A stretch of 64,000 bases of DNA from Punica granatum (GCF_007655135.1 NC_045127.1:6395001-6459000); one strand, 5' to 3'; shown: positions 13,115-24,390, numbered from the stretch's first letter. The notes: a model not told the origin generated them from the sequence alone. Numbers and translations are program-made.

Positions 13115-14394
13115 ATTTATTTTTCATTTGTTACGAAATTCTTCATAGAAATTGTCTTTTACAATTTTGACACATCTAATAAACTTAAAGAAATACAACA
13201 ACACTAACTTCTTGATTAGCTTATAAAATATCTGCATGAAAGTATTATTGGTACATAGGTTACAACATTTTTACAATTGTAACTAACGATTTTTCTAAAC
13301 TAGACACTATAACGGTATAAGATAAGAACCCATATTTACCGTGAATGTGTCTATCAATTTGAGACTAAAAATAAATGCTTGTGTTAAAAAGTTGCTAAGC
13401 AAAGTATTTATTTATAGGACATTTACTTAATTTATTAGTTTTTATCCCATGCCCTAAGGCATAGGTTAGAAAAAATCTTGTATTAAATTGAATTTATTAA
13501 TTAATTTGTTCTTTATTTGGAGTGTGGTCAAACATTTGTTTTTAATCCTCTATAGGAGTTGTTAAAAGAAGTTGGCTTTAAAATTTCTTTTTACGATAAA
13601 CAGAAAAGAAAATGCATTCAATGAATCAATAAAGAAAATACAAAGAGTATCTTTTTCTTAATTTTCTCTATAAAAATTAATCTAAAATTTATTTATTTAC
13701 TATTCTAATTCTATTAATTAATATAAACTTGGCTATATCGTAGTACATAAGGGTAAAATAGTAATTACTTATTAATTTATAGGTTATTGCTATATATAAA
13801 TTAATAATATATAATAAAAATTATTATTGTGATTAATAATACTATAAAATACAAAAAAAATATTCAAAGAAGTGTTAAGAAGAAGGATTCCTATTTCATT
13901 AGTAAATAAATATTCATAACTTTTTATAAGTATTGTCTAGCTAACCTTATTAAAATTTAATTAAATATTTCTTTCATTGAAGTGATGGGGTCATTTTATC
14001 TGAAATTATTCAAATTCATGAAAACCATTTATGTAATGTGAAAAGAATAAATATCAGTAAATGCTAAAATTATAAAACTTTGAATTTTTTTTCTTTCATC
14101 AACTAAAAATAAATATTTTGAAATATTTTGATTTTTTTAAAATTATTTCTATAGAGATTAGACTGATAATAGACATGATGTATATCAATCTATTACATAG
14201 TACGTCCAAGATTTACCGTATTAGTATGAAAATGATTTTTTTGCAGATTAATATAAACTATAAATTCTTTCTTCACAAAATCCGTGAAAGACATAGATTC
14301 AATAACCTAATATATATATATTGTTCTACAGATATAATTAAAATAGTACAACTAGCTTGCTTCTGACTTTGATTAAGTAAATTGCTCGTTCAAT
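12060..14394. other. AT-rich desert, no gene seen
   Basis: Very AT-rich sequence with short microsatellites, for example (CA)n followed by (TA)n at about 13079-13114. Only short, compositionally random frames are present and nothing is recognisable. Confidence 0.5.
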
Positions 14395-14403
14395 ATGGTA
14401 AAA

Positions 14404-14652
14404 CAGCATATTCTAGCACCATCCTCTGCTAGTTGCAGCGAGATGATTAGAAAATGGGAGGCGCTGCTATCACCAGAGGGTTTATGCGAGCTCGATATCA
14501 AGCCCTACATCGAAAATCTGACAGCCGATGTTATCTCTCGAGCAGCCTTAGGAAGCAGCTATGAGGAAGGTGAAACGATCTTCAGGCTTCAGAGGGAACA
14601 AAATGGCAACACATTCAAGGTTATCCAGTTCGCTTTTATGCCCTGGTATAGG
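14404..14652 (+). pseudogene. CYP72A exon 3 relic
   Basis: An isolated, still open exon homologous to exon 3 of the P450 at 2.1-5.6 kb but on the opposite strand. It runs from an AG acceptor ('gtaaaacag') through 'ASCSEMIRKWEALLSPEG' and 'ENLTADVISRAALGSSYEEG' to a donor ('tatag|gtaatt'). Exon length and splice phases match the other copy. No exon 1, 2, 4 or 5 lies beside it on this strand. The hAT element starting at 14709 begins 57 bp downstream, within what would be intron 3. Confidence 0.85.
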
Positions 14653-14708
14653 TAATTACTTTAACTAATCAAACTGTTTACAACAAGTTTACAGTTATAT
14701 AATATATT

Positions 14709-17700
14709 CAGGGGCGAAGTCAGGAAATTATCTCGGGGGGTAAAATATAAAACGAAAGTAGACGTATATATGAAACTATGTAAAATGTATATTAACGATA
14801 GAGATATATGAAGTTCATTGAATTAAAAACTAAATAATTACAAATGTTCATTTCGAGATCTCATAACCTGAAAACTATTCAAAATTCTTTCATTGTCAAT
14901 GTTACAAAAAAAATCTTTCTCAATATAAGTAACCAAACAATCGTTCATCCAAGAGTCTCACATCTTATTACGGAGGCGGTTCTTCACAATTTTCCAAGAG
15001 CAACTGGTAATATCAACTCCAACTTCATAAGTAGGTAAACCAGTTGATAGATAATATGCTTCTTGTGGCAACCAATTTCTGAGAAAGATCTCCGATACTT
15101 TCTAGGTTTAAGAACTCTTCATGAGATCTCATATCAAGAATGTAAGTCTCAAGTTAATTGTCAAGCAACTGAATATCAACCTCAGAGAACTCCGAAGGAT
15201 AAAAGCGAGCAAGTCAAATCAATTTTGACTTATCAAAAGAGGCAAAAGAATCATTTGGGCTTAAGCAAGCCATACAAAGAAGTAAATTTGTGTTCACCTC
15301 ATTGAAGTGACTGTTGAGTTCTTGAAGTTATCAATCAATCACACTGTTAAAAAGCTCAAACCGGAAATAACTTAAGTTTGTCAAGGCTTCACCTTTCCGC
15401 TGCAATCGTCCTAGAGCCACATACATTTCATTCATATTTATGATATCAATGTCATTTCCATCATAAAATATAGATACTTCACTCATCAAAGAGTCTCATC
15501 CTTTATCCCGCATATCTTGCAAAATTGTTTTGCCACTTTAATCAAAACCATAGTATTCACAATATCTTGATCTTTCCTTTGCAATGCTAGAGACAACTCA
15601 TTCGTGATTCCCAAAATAGTTTTCATCATGTGCAAGATGAATATAATTCAAAAGTTGGCATAACACTCAATAAGGAAAATGCCTCACGTTTTTTATTTGC
15701 AGTTGAACCATCTTTCTGAATGATTTGGAGAACTTCCATAACCGATGAGAACATGACAGTCAAACTTATCAATGACCTATACTGAGATCCCCAATGTGTA
15801 TCACCTCTTCTTTGAAGACTTCTCCCTTGATTTGAATCCTTACTCATTGAGAATTCACCAATTTTAAATGCTTCCAAGACTCTCTTTTGTTGCTTCTCTC
15901 GAAAAAGATCTCTACGCTAGCATGAAACTCCAACAAGAGTAGTTATACTAGCCACTGAGTTGAAAAATGCAGCAACTTGCGATTTTTTTTTTTTGCCATA
16001 GCAACAAGAGCTAGTTGAAGTTGATGAGCAAAACAATGAACATAATAAGCAGAAGAATTCTCTTACATGATCAAAGTTTTGAGTCCATTAAATTCCCCTC
16101 GCATGTTACTTGCCCCATCATAGCCTTGCCCCCGCACTTTAGACAAGCTCAAATTATGCTTCAAAAAAAGAAGCTAAATAGCCGCTTTTAGTGAAAGCGG
16201 AGGTGTCACTAACATGAACAATGCCAAGAAAATGCTCAACAACACACCCTTCCGAATTGACAAATCTTAGAGCAACCGCCATTTGTTCCTTGACCGAAAC
16301 ATCACGAGTTTCATTGAGTAAAATAGCAAAGAATTCATCCCTTAGCTCATGGAGAATAGCATTAGTGGTCTCCATAGCGCAAGCACGGATAAGATCCTTC
16401 TGAATATCAGGATATATCATTTTCATATTTTCTAGAGCATTATTCAAGACAACATTTTTTATGGCATCGTTGTGACTAGCAAAAAAATAGAGGAGCTGAA
16501 GAAAGTTGTATTGATTATGCGATTCTTCTATTTCATTGTGGCCATGAAATGCCAAGCCTTGAGATAAAAGAAAACGAATGCAGTCAAGTGAAGTAGTCAG
16601 ACGAAGCCGATAATCTTTACGTGCTTGTTCTGATTGCTTCTCAAAAGCAAATTGGATATGTTGTTGTTGATTAATCAAATCTTTGCATCTTTTCCAAGCT
16701 TTGTTATGGGCACTATGCGGACCTCCAACATGCTCTTTGATTTTTTCTTTTTTCTTCCAATTTGTATATCCTTCCGACACAAATACTTCTCCACTTGCTT
16801 GCGCTCCAATGTCCAGCCTGTAAAAGATAGTAACACAAACAAAAAGAGACATCTTTCGTAATACTATATTCTAGCCAATTTTTATGCTCCTCAAACCATT
16901 TTGGAATAAAGCGTCGGAATATATTCCCGAATTTCTTCTGAAGAAAATTGTTTCCTTTCAGTTGACACGGACCTTGTTGCAAATAACGCATTCTAATTCT
17001 ATCACGATCATTAGGATGATAATTGGAAATTTTCTTCCTTAGCCCGGGATCCGAAGGGAGATCTTCCAAATTGATTTCCACATGTCTTCTTTTTGAGCAA
17101 TCATTATTCGCTCTGGTCGTTAATGTTTCTTTTATGGTTGATTTCTTCTTTTATGAGATACTTATCCATATCTACACAAGAAAAAAAATTCAATCTAAAT
17201 AGAGCACTCAAAAAAATTCAATCTTTACTCTTATACCCTTTAGATATTTACACAAGAACAAAACAAGTTGTCTAATCAATATCAAGCACCAGTAGCTTCA
17301 GGAATTTTCGATGAATTAGATAAGAACTCAAACATATGACCCAAAAGAAAGCTCTAGAGCGGTGATCATGGGGTTGGAAAGGTATGAGAATTGAGAGAAG
17401 CGGAGATTAAACATCATAGACTTACATTTACAAATGAAGGAGAGGACATGAAGAAGATTATGGTTTACTACTCCGCTCGCAATCCGATCTTTCCCTCATT
17501 CCCTCTTTTGTAGCGTCGTTCTTTATCTGTATCTCTCTGTCGTCGTTCCAGGCTTCTAATTCCAGCCTTCCAAGTTTGGTTCTGTCACAGAACTTTTGTG
17601 GTTGGGGCTCTTTTACTTTAGCCTCTTGTCTTGTCTCTCTGTCTTCCCTTCCCGCTCAAGCAAAGGGGATAGTCACTTAAAATTAATTTTTTTAATAAGG

Positions 17701-17944
17701 GGAATCTTTTAATATGTGGTGGGCTTATATAATGGGCTTGGGATCCATATAGCAGTAGGCCAATTCATTTTGTTTTTTCGGAACCGCATGTAAGAGAGGT
17801 AAATACTTTGACAAAGACATATTTTATAATATTTTGAGGGGAAATTTATATTAATTATGGACTATATATACATTTTTATAGTAATAATATATAACATTAT
17901 TGGGATTTAAGAGAATCTCGAGGGGCGCAATTGGCTCCGCCCCT
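14709..17944 (-). mobile_element. Decayed hAT transposon (DUF4371 / TTF-type)
   Basis: About 3.2 kb. Likely terminal inverted repeats are 'caggggcgaagtcagg' at the left and the complement of 'ggggcggagccaattgcg' at the right. The transposase relic lies between them on the minus strand. I could not find a convincing 8-bp target-site duplication, so the exact ends are approximate. The element separates the P450 exon 3 relic at 14.4 kb from the exon 5 relics that begin at 18.1 kb. Confidence 0.65.
14858..17081 (-). pseudogene. hAT transposase relic (zinc finger MYM-type 1-like, DUF4371)
   Basis: Translation in pieces on the minus strand follows the plant TTF-type hAT transposase order. The N-terminal piece is at 17081-16860 ('LEDLPSDPGLRKKISNYHP', then 'RFIPKWFEEHKNWLEYS'). 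The central DUF4371 part is at about 16810-16154 ('GLAFHGHNEIEES', 'NETRDVSVKEQMAVALRFV'). A middle piece is near 15877-15626 ('RRGDTHWGSQYRSLISL'). The C-terminal hAT dimerisation tail is near 15060-14858 ('KIVKNRLRNKM', 'DNERILNSFQ'). Stops and frameshifts interrupt it throughout, so no functional protein is expected. Confidence 0.8.
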
Positions 17945-18091
17945 TATTAGTTAATGATGCGCCATTGAAAAACAAATTCGTAAAGCATTTTCATATCTAA
18001 TAGTGGTCAAGTATCATAAATTGATATTATGGTCCCTAAACGTAGGTTAGGTTTTTAAAGTTCGGGGACCATGCAAGACATATGACTGCAT

Positions 18092-18150
18092 TGGAGAACC
18101 TTTCTCCGGGTTGAAAATATGAGCATTTTGCGCTCCATATTTGTTGGTCA
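18092..18150 (-). pseudogene. CYP72A exon 5 fragment (PERF region)
   Basis: About 60 bp aligns with the 'WGEDAQVFNPKRF' coding part of the P450 exon 5 (2330-2390). On the plus strand both share 'gggttgaaaa', 'catatttgttggtc' and flanking bases. The stretch at about 18390-18465 aligns with the intron sequence just upstream of exon 5 in the copy at 20680-20760, so the two pieces come from one internally deleted P450 copy. Confidence 0.65.
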
Positions 18151-18469
18151 AAGGCGAGACTGAGAGTATATATATAATATAGCCTAAGAACGTGATGCAA
18201 GGATTACGTTTTCTAATTATAAAAAGATCTATGAGACAAATACAAGAAATAAAAATTTAAATAAATGAGCACAAATAGTTTCGTTGGCGAGAATCAAACA
18301 TGAAAATTTTATTAGTTTCTAGATAAAAGAACGTGTGTCATTATACTAAGCATCCTTTTTCTCTTGAAGGATGACATTCACTTGTATCAAGATATAGCCA
18401 AAATTGGAGATTGACGTTAAACTACGGATTTCCTACTCTAGGGAAAGCCATAAGGTAGCCTGCACCCAA

Positions 18470-18872
18470 CGTCCATTAAACATAAATTGGCATGTTTGTT
18501 TTGGAAGTTAAAATCACTTTAATTTTAACTTTAACTTTAACTCAACACACTACACAACAAAAATATACATTTTCCAAGTCAAAATTTTTAACTTTAACTC
18601 AACACACTACACAATTATTTGTCCTTTTTCACAATCAAAATCAAAGTTACTTTAACTCTGAAACCAAACGCACCATTAAACATAAATTGGCATGTTTGTT
18701 TTGGAAGTTAAAATCATTTTGATTTTAACTTTAACTTTAACTCAACACACTACACAACAAAAATACACATTTTTCAAGTCAAAATTTTTAACTTTAACTC
18801 AACACACTACACAATTATTTGTCCTTTTTTCACAATCAAAATCAAAATTACTTTAACTCTGAAACCAAACGC
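18470..18872. mobile_element. Two tandem MITE-like units of 200 bp
   Basis: Two head-to-tail copies with a 200-bp period ('cattaaacataaattggc' at about 18474 and 18674). Each contains 'aactttaactcaacacactac' type words and ends in 'gaaaccaaacgcac'. Their ends and internal words match the MITE-like sequence near 32160-32360, so this is one family of short non-autonomous elements. Confidence 0.65.
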
Positions 18873-18983
18873 ACCATTAAAGCTTGCAAGCTGCATACCA
18901 TCGCCAAACTGGCTAAGTTTAGTTCAGGGCCAAGGCTGGACTTGACCAAACTAGGGAAGTTTTCGCAAGATCAACAGGTCACT

Positions 18984-19331
18984 ATGCCCCGTTTGGTTTT
19001 TGGATAATAATCAAACTCTACCTAACTCAACTCAATTTTTTTTCAAATTCAACAATATAATTATTACTGTTTTTTTTATCATTTATCCAAAAAAAATCAT
19101 TATTGTTTCGTCTTTTTCTTTCATTTAATATTAATTTCTCACTCATATATTTTCCTAACCATTTTTACAATTAATTTTTTAATAATAAATTTTATATCTA
19201 CTTTCACATCTACATATACATACATATATATATATATATTATCATACATCAATATATTTGTCAAGATTTGCAATCATTGCACGAAATCAAATTGAGTTGG
19301 ATCATAATCTAACTCGAAAACCAAACGCAAG
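18984..19331. mobile_element. MITE with GTTTGGTTTT ends
   Basis: Inverted ends 'gccccgtttggtttttgg' and 'cgaaaaccaaacgcaagc' flank an AT-rich, non-coding interior. This resembles Tourist-like MITEs. The target-site duplication is not clear. Confidence 0.55.
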
Positions 19332-19340
19332 CTAACTGAG

Positions 19341-19870
19341 GCCGGACAGTAAGCAGGTTTAAAGGAGCGTGCCGACAGGATGATGGAGACAGTTTCAAGG
19401 GGAACTGCTACAGGATCTTTGCCAGGATGGCCTTGGTCCCGTCCCGATCAAAGCAAATTAAGTTCTGACCGATGTAGAATTAATCTTGGCCCGGCACTGA
19501 AGGGAAGACGGGCAACTTTAAAATATTTTCTCAGGGCGAGAAAATATTAGGTTAGATTATCACACCGAGGTGGCATGTGTTATAGTTCCAATCAAATGTT
19601 GAAAAAAATATAAAAGAAGTAAGTGTTGTGAGCTCCACATGATAAGTTGACATGTATTAGATGGAGAGTTGCATACCACAGTGTACGTGTTAGTCTCACC
19701 TATAGTTGGGAGCGGAGATAATGGACCAATGCTCGCTTTTGAGATTATTGCTTCCGAAAACCTCTCTGCGGTTGAAAACTTGAGTGTCTTCGCCCCATAG
19801 TCGTTGGTCGTGGGCACGAAAATAATAACGTTCCGACGAAAAGTAGTACAGACTGAATGTAGCCTTGTAG
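19341..19870 (-). pseudogene. CYP72A exon 5 relic split by an insertion
   Basis: Minus-strand sequence at 19341-19513 aligns with the haem-binding and C-terminal part of the P450 exon 5 (about 2130-2290). 19705-19870 aligns with the part just upstream (about 2290-2470, PERF region). About 190 bp of unrelated AT-rich sequence lies between them. Stops and indels show it is dead. It is less well preserved than the copy at 20.3 kb. Confidence 0.75.
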
Positions 19871-20285
19871 AAGTAGAACCATGTGAAATACAATACATTT
19901 GACTTATAATGTTTCTCTCTCCAAAATCGTAAGAAAGGCTTTATCTATATGGAATGCAAAAGACCATTCAATATTGTAATTGAAAAAAGACCATTTAATA
20001 TTTTCTCATTTACTTGGGAGTAGATTTCTTTGGCATGACGGTAGAAAATTTCTTCAGTTAAATATGATCGTCCGAAATGGTCCTCGTCTGGAATTGCATG
20101 TAACTTTAGCATTTTCGGGTTGAGATGAGATGTCCTATGTTTTGCGGAGTGTTAGTTTACCGCATACAGTCAAGTGCTAGCCAGGGAAATAGCATCAGTA
20201 GTCGAATTATTTCTGCAGGTACAGCTTTGCTACGATAAATCCCATATAGATTTCCCTTCCTCACCCATAGTCTGTATATGTAGTT

Positions 20286-20675
20286 TTATATGCAATATAC
20301 ATTAACTTCGTGCCTGTAGGACGAAGACAGCTTGAAGGAAAACCGCCTCAGAATCATTGCCAGAGAGGCCTTGGCCTCGAGCATGGCAAAGTTCTGGCCG
20401 ATGCAGACTCTTGGGCCAGTGCTGAAGGGAAAGAACGGGAGTGGAGACATGCCGGTAGTCGCATTCGAGACTCCCTTTGAGAACCTCCCCGGGTTGAAAA
20501 CATGGGCATCTTTGCCCCATATATGTCGATCATGGTGGAATAGGATGATAGGCAGTTGGATCTGAACTCCAGCGGGAAGGTAGTATGGTCCCAGTTTGGT
20601 TGGCTTGTTAACTTTCCGGAGAAGGACAGTTGCCGGAGAGTACAGCCCCAGAACCTCGTGCAGGATCATATTCAC
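20286..20675 (-). pseudogene. CYP72A exon 5, truncated copy
   Basis: An open exon beginning at a proper acceptor ('ctgcag|gtgaat') with '[15 protein letters not shown]', '[20 protein letters not shown]' and the haem loop '[14 protein letters not shown]'. It reads through the K-helix without the frameshift seen in the 2.1-5.6 kb gene. Homology stops after 'SSSYRHE', so about 20 C-terminal residues are missing and an unrelated tail follows to a stop. No upstream exons are found on this strand next to it. It is a relic, not a gene. Confidence 0.85.
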
Positions 20676-20767
20676 CTGCAGCCAGATAGCCAAGATTGGA
20701 GACGATTAAACATCGAATTTCCGTTTTTAGGGAAAGTCGTGTATGGTAGTTTCTGCCCGACTAATTA

Positions 20768-21436
20768 GGCGCTTGAATTATTTTTCTGGCGTGAATTGTA
20801 ACTTAATAGTAATTTATAATTAGAGAAAGTAGGCATGATGCAATAGTATATGCTGTTGTTTGGAAATCAAGAGATTTTTTTGTTTATAAGACTATTTGTT
20901 TTTTAATTTAATTTTCTATTTCTTTGTATTAAATGGCTGGGTTAGTTGTAAACTTCTTGTAAGAAGTTTTCGGGTGCCATATGACACATAGGAACGTGTG
21001 CTATGTCAAGGTTTAACAGACTAATTAATTATTTGACTTGAATTGAAAAAGAAAAAGGTAATTATTGTGATTTTCTTTTTTCGGTGAAAAATAATTATAA
21101 TTCTTAAAAGCAAGTTTTAAACACTTTTTTTGGAAGGAAAACTTTTGCAGGCAATTAAAGTTCTATCCTATGCATTACACAGATTCATTATTGTATACCT
21201 ATTATCATCTTTACTCACATTTTTAACAAAATATTTCCTATTAATAAAAATAAATGATAATTTGAATCCAAAACAATAATTTCAATAATATTAGATTAAT
21301 TATAAATTTTAAAATTGATTTTAATTTTATATAATTATAAATTATTCTTTATTTTCAATGAAATGACAATAAGTGATCAAAAATTCAAAATATTTTCTTC
21401 TTTGAATATTTTCTTTATATTCATATATCATGGTTA

Positions 21437-21468
<32 letters not shown>

Positions 21469-21548
21469 GATCTTTTTCGTATATAGTATATTAACATATG
21501 AACTAGTAATGAATTTACTTTTTGCCCCTATTTATTTGGGTGTTGTCA

Positions 21549-21582
<34 letters not shown>

Positions 21583-22956
21583 ATAATGTATTTTATTATA
21601 TACAGTGTGTGAATATATGGGTACTATAATTAAAAATATAATTTTGTAATTATATAAGTAATTCAAGCAGTTATTATATTAAATATAGCGGTTAAAGCAC
21701 ATTCATTTTCTTTTTGCATTTTTTTCAAATTTTACTATAACATTAGAAATTTTTCCAAGAAATATTTATCGATAAAGCAAAATAAGTATCCTAACAGTAT
21801 CATATATAATCCCATTAATTGCCTTTGTGAGTCAATTTATTATAGGTATTTAATTTCGGTTCCCTATTATTGTGCAATAAGAAGTCTTGTTTCTTATAAT
21901 AATATTTTGCCACGTCAACAGTTTTACAAATTTAGGAGACTTTTCATATTTCAACATTTAAATTTTGGATCTCAAAAGTAATAGGAAAAAATTAAAGAAA
22001 GTGAGAGGTGAGATTTACAATAAGTTGAGGGGTCGCCCCCATCCACATGTAACTCCACTTGCCTGTGAAATTTCCCGTGGAACGTTCAGGAGACCATGCT
22101 ATATGGTGTCCTGCATCACCTAATTTCCCATATTCTCATATATCCCGTGGCCTGGTTTGGCTTCCTATGATAGTCTTATTTCCAGATTCCAAACAAAAAT
22201 GAGGTTCCAGTAGAGAACTATATCAATCTCTTCTTCGTTTTCTTCCCCGGATTGCACCACTTGTTAATGTCCCCGACTGGTCTAGGTTCAAGCGGAATCC
22301 ATCCACTAAGGGGTAAAACTCTTCCAATCGTGGATATTCTCCATATACAAAACTTGAACAATAGACCATGCTTAAGTAAAATAGGCGCCGAACTATACGC
22401 AATGGTTGGTAACTGTATCTATCTCTTTATGTCAATGACTTGTTTTTGGCTTCTAAAGAATCAGATGCCATCTGATGTCCATCCAAAAACTGAGGCAGAG
22501 ACTGAGTGGTGGTTGGTTCCTTGCTCCTCTTGTTCTCTGCAAAGTAACGAGTTTGCCCAGAAGATTAAAGCAGTTAAGTAGGCCATCTCATTAGACACCC
22601 AAATGCGTACTCGAGATTCGCAGAAGAGCGCGGATCCAAACCCGAGTTATGATCACTGTATGCAAAACATATGACTTTGAAGATTATTCGAGTACTCAAA
22701 GAAGGGGAGAGTCACGGCTAATTGAGGTTCGGGTCTTTGGAGTTCGGGTTTAAGTCACGGCTAATTAAGAGTCGGGGTCTTCGGAGTTCGGGTTTAACTA
22801 GGCGGAGAAAGGTTGCAAAGCAAACTCAAGAAAGTTTCCAACACAAAACCATCTTTTCTTGTTACAGCATTAGATTCTGGGGGAATGCTTTCCCCCTGAT
22901 TCCTCCCTCTAAGAGCTTTCCAAAAGCGGCTTTACGCTTATATGCAAATTCAAAGT
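20768..22956 (+). repeat. Right arm of 2.2 kb inverted duplication
   Basis: Reverse-complementary to 5840-8002. It holds an (ATT)n/(TTA)n run near 21438-21468, a (TA)n run near 21553-21582, and the 109-codon frame at 22252-22581. The frame contains 'AETEWWLVPCSSCSLQS', shared with the other arm, but I do not recognise it. The arm ends 140 bp before the DC1 start codon, so it forms most of that gene's upstream region. Confidence 0.85.
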
Positions 22957-23020
22957 AGAATCAAATCAATCTTCTCCTCTCCTTTTTCCATTCGGTTTTA
23001 TCTGATCAAAGATCCCACAT

Positions 23021-23040
23021 CCACCTCTATATATAGCACA
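23021..23040 (+). promoter_or_regulatory. TATA box of the DC1 gene
   Basis: 'ctctatatatagcac' lies about 65 bp before the start codon at 23097, in unique sequence just inside the end of the inverted-duplication arm. Confidence 0.6.
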
Positions 23041-23096
23041 GGATATGTCGTTTTCCTGCACGGTTCGGCTCTGAGTTACTAGCTATCGAGGGCTCA

Positions 23097-23813
23097 ATGA
23101 AGATCAACAAGGAGATCACTCACCCTGCCCACCCACACCACAAGTTGAGGCTCGAGTACACGGAGACCCCGTTTGACTGTCACGGGTGCAAAGAGGCTGG
23201 GATCGGTCTCAAGTACAGGTGCCAGCAGTGCAAGTACGAGCTGCACAAGGCCTGCGGATCAGCACAGCCCACCATAACCCATCCGTTCTACAAGAAGTGC
23301 GCGTTCAATTTCCATTACCGACCTCCCGACAACAACCTCAGGATATGTGACGCCTGCCAGGGCGATGTCTCAGGCTTCGTGTACCACTGCGACTGCTGCG
23401 ACTTCGATCTCCACCCTTGCTGCGTGAACCTCCCACAGGTGCTGAACGACGGGCAGAACAACACGCTCTACCTGTGCGCTGGCCTCTCTGGGTCATGCCA
23501 CCACTGCGGGGCAAAGGGACCGGGCTGGGCATACCGTTCAGCTCAGTCCAAGGGATACAACCTCCATGTCTCCTGCGTCAAGAAGCTGCTCGTTGAGAGC
23601 TGGCTAGCGTCCTACTTCAATGTGGACAAGAACAAGGTCCAGGAGCTGCAGACGAGGATTCCTAGCCTTAGAGGTGCGCCGCAGAGGAATGGCTCCGGCG
23701 TCCGCAAATACTATCAGATGGCAGGTGGTGCTGCCCGGCTCGTAATGTCGGCTCTGCTGGGAGATCCAACGGCTATTGTTGCTGGAGTGGTCCGGGGACT
23801 CATCTCGATGTAA
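23097..23813 (+). CDS. DC1 domain (cysteine/histidine-rich C1) protein
   Basis: A single-exon gene encoding 238 residues, much richer in G/C than its surroundings. It has the zinc-binding divergent C1 pattern of plant DC1 proteins. Repeated H-x-L/K...C-x2-C...C-x2-C...H-x2-C units are visible at about residues 17-52 ('CHGCKEAGIGLKYRCQQCKY'), 66-107 ('CDACQGDVSGFVYHCDCCD') and 128-160 ('CHHCGAKGPGW'). The C-terminus (about 200-238) has an Ala/Gly-rich hydrophobic stretch. DC1 proteins are plant-specific, often stress or pathogen responsive, with poorly defined biochemistry; some bind diacylglycerol-like ligands or nucleic acids. The length is within the range for short members. Its upstream 2.2 kb is shared with the P450 at 2.1-5.6 kb. 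Confidence 0.93.
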   Translation: MKINKEITHPAHPHHKLRLEYTETPFDCHGCKEAGIGLKYRCQQCKYELHKACGSAQPTITHPFYKKCAFNFHYRPPDNNLRICDACQGDVSGFVYHCDCCDFDLHPCCVNLPQVLNDGQNNTLYLCAGLSGSCHHCGAKGPGWAYRSAQSKGYNLHVSCVKKLLVESWLASYFNVDKNKVQELQTRIPSLRGAPQRNGSGVRKYYQMAGGAARLVMSALLGDPTAIVAGVVRGLISM

Positions 23814-24077
23814 TAATTGTAGAAAATAATGATCAGGAACACGTAAAGAGAGTCCTTCGGCATGTGTTTGCTCCAAAGATAAGGACTATTATATTGCAGC
23901 TTCCTAACCCTGATAAGTTACACATATCACGATCAGAAACCATTGAAACTCCATGTCCGCACTATTTCGGAAACTAATTAATTAATACTAATTGAGTTGG
24001 CCTCAAGCCTAAGTACCAATCTCGATTGAAGACATTCATCGTGTTTTTTAGCTATTGGGATCAAATTTATTAATAGC
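23814..24077. other. 3' flank of the DC1 gene
   Basis: Presumed 3' UTR and spacer, with no other gene recognised. No clear polyadenylation signal could be singled out. Confidence 0.4.
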
Positions 24078-24080
24078 TTA

Positions 24081-24259
24081 GGGGCGTTTGATTTCAGAGT
24101 TAAAATAACTTTGATTTTAATTTTGCTTTTGATTGTGAAAAAAGATAAATGAGATGGTATAATAAATTTGACTTGGAAACGTGTGTTTTTATTGTTTAGT
24201 GAATAAAGTTAAAATCAAAATCACGATTCTAAAATCAGTTTTAAATTTCAAACGGGGCC
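24081..24259. mobile_element. Tourist-like MITE (PIF/Harbinger type)
   Basis: 179 bp bounded by 'ggggcgtttgatttc' and 'ttcaaacggggcc' inverted ends, with a TTA direct repeat on each side (24078-24080 and 24260-24262). A 3-bp TTA/TAA duplication is the Harbinger hallmark. The interior is AT-rich and non-coding. Confidence 0.75.
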
Positions 24260-24381
24260 TTAGCTAATGCAGTAGATCACATGTGTCTTATTTCGCCGGC
24301 GATCCCAACTATTTCGCTCGATGCCTCTGGTGATTTCACCCGACGGTGCAGTAGCAGGCTGAGTGCCGCACCATCTCCCGT

Positions 24382-24390
24382 CCCCCCCCC

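Noticed and set aside
18470..18872. CRISPR-like or telomere-like repeats (TTTAAC words)
   Set aside because: Eukaryotic context; the two 200-bp units are MITE copies with GTTTGGTTT-type ends, and the TTTAAC runs are internal to them.
23338..23876. Minus-strand frames across the DC1 gene
   Set aside because: Antisense shadows of a GC-rich single-exon gene.
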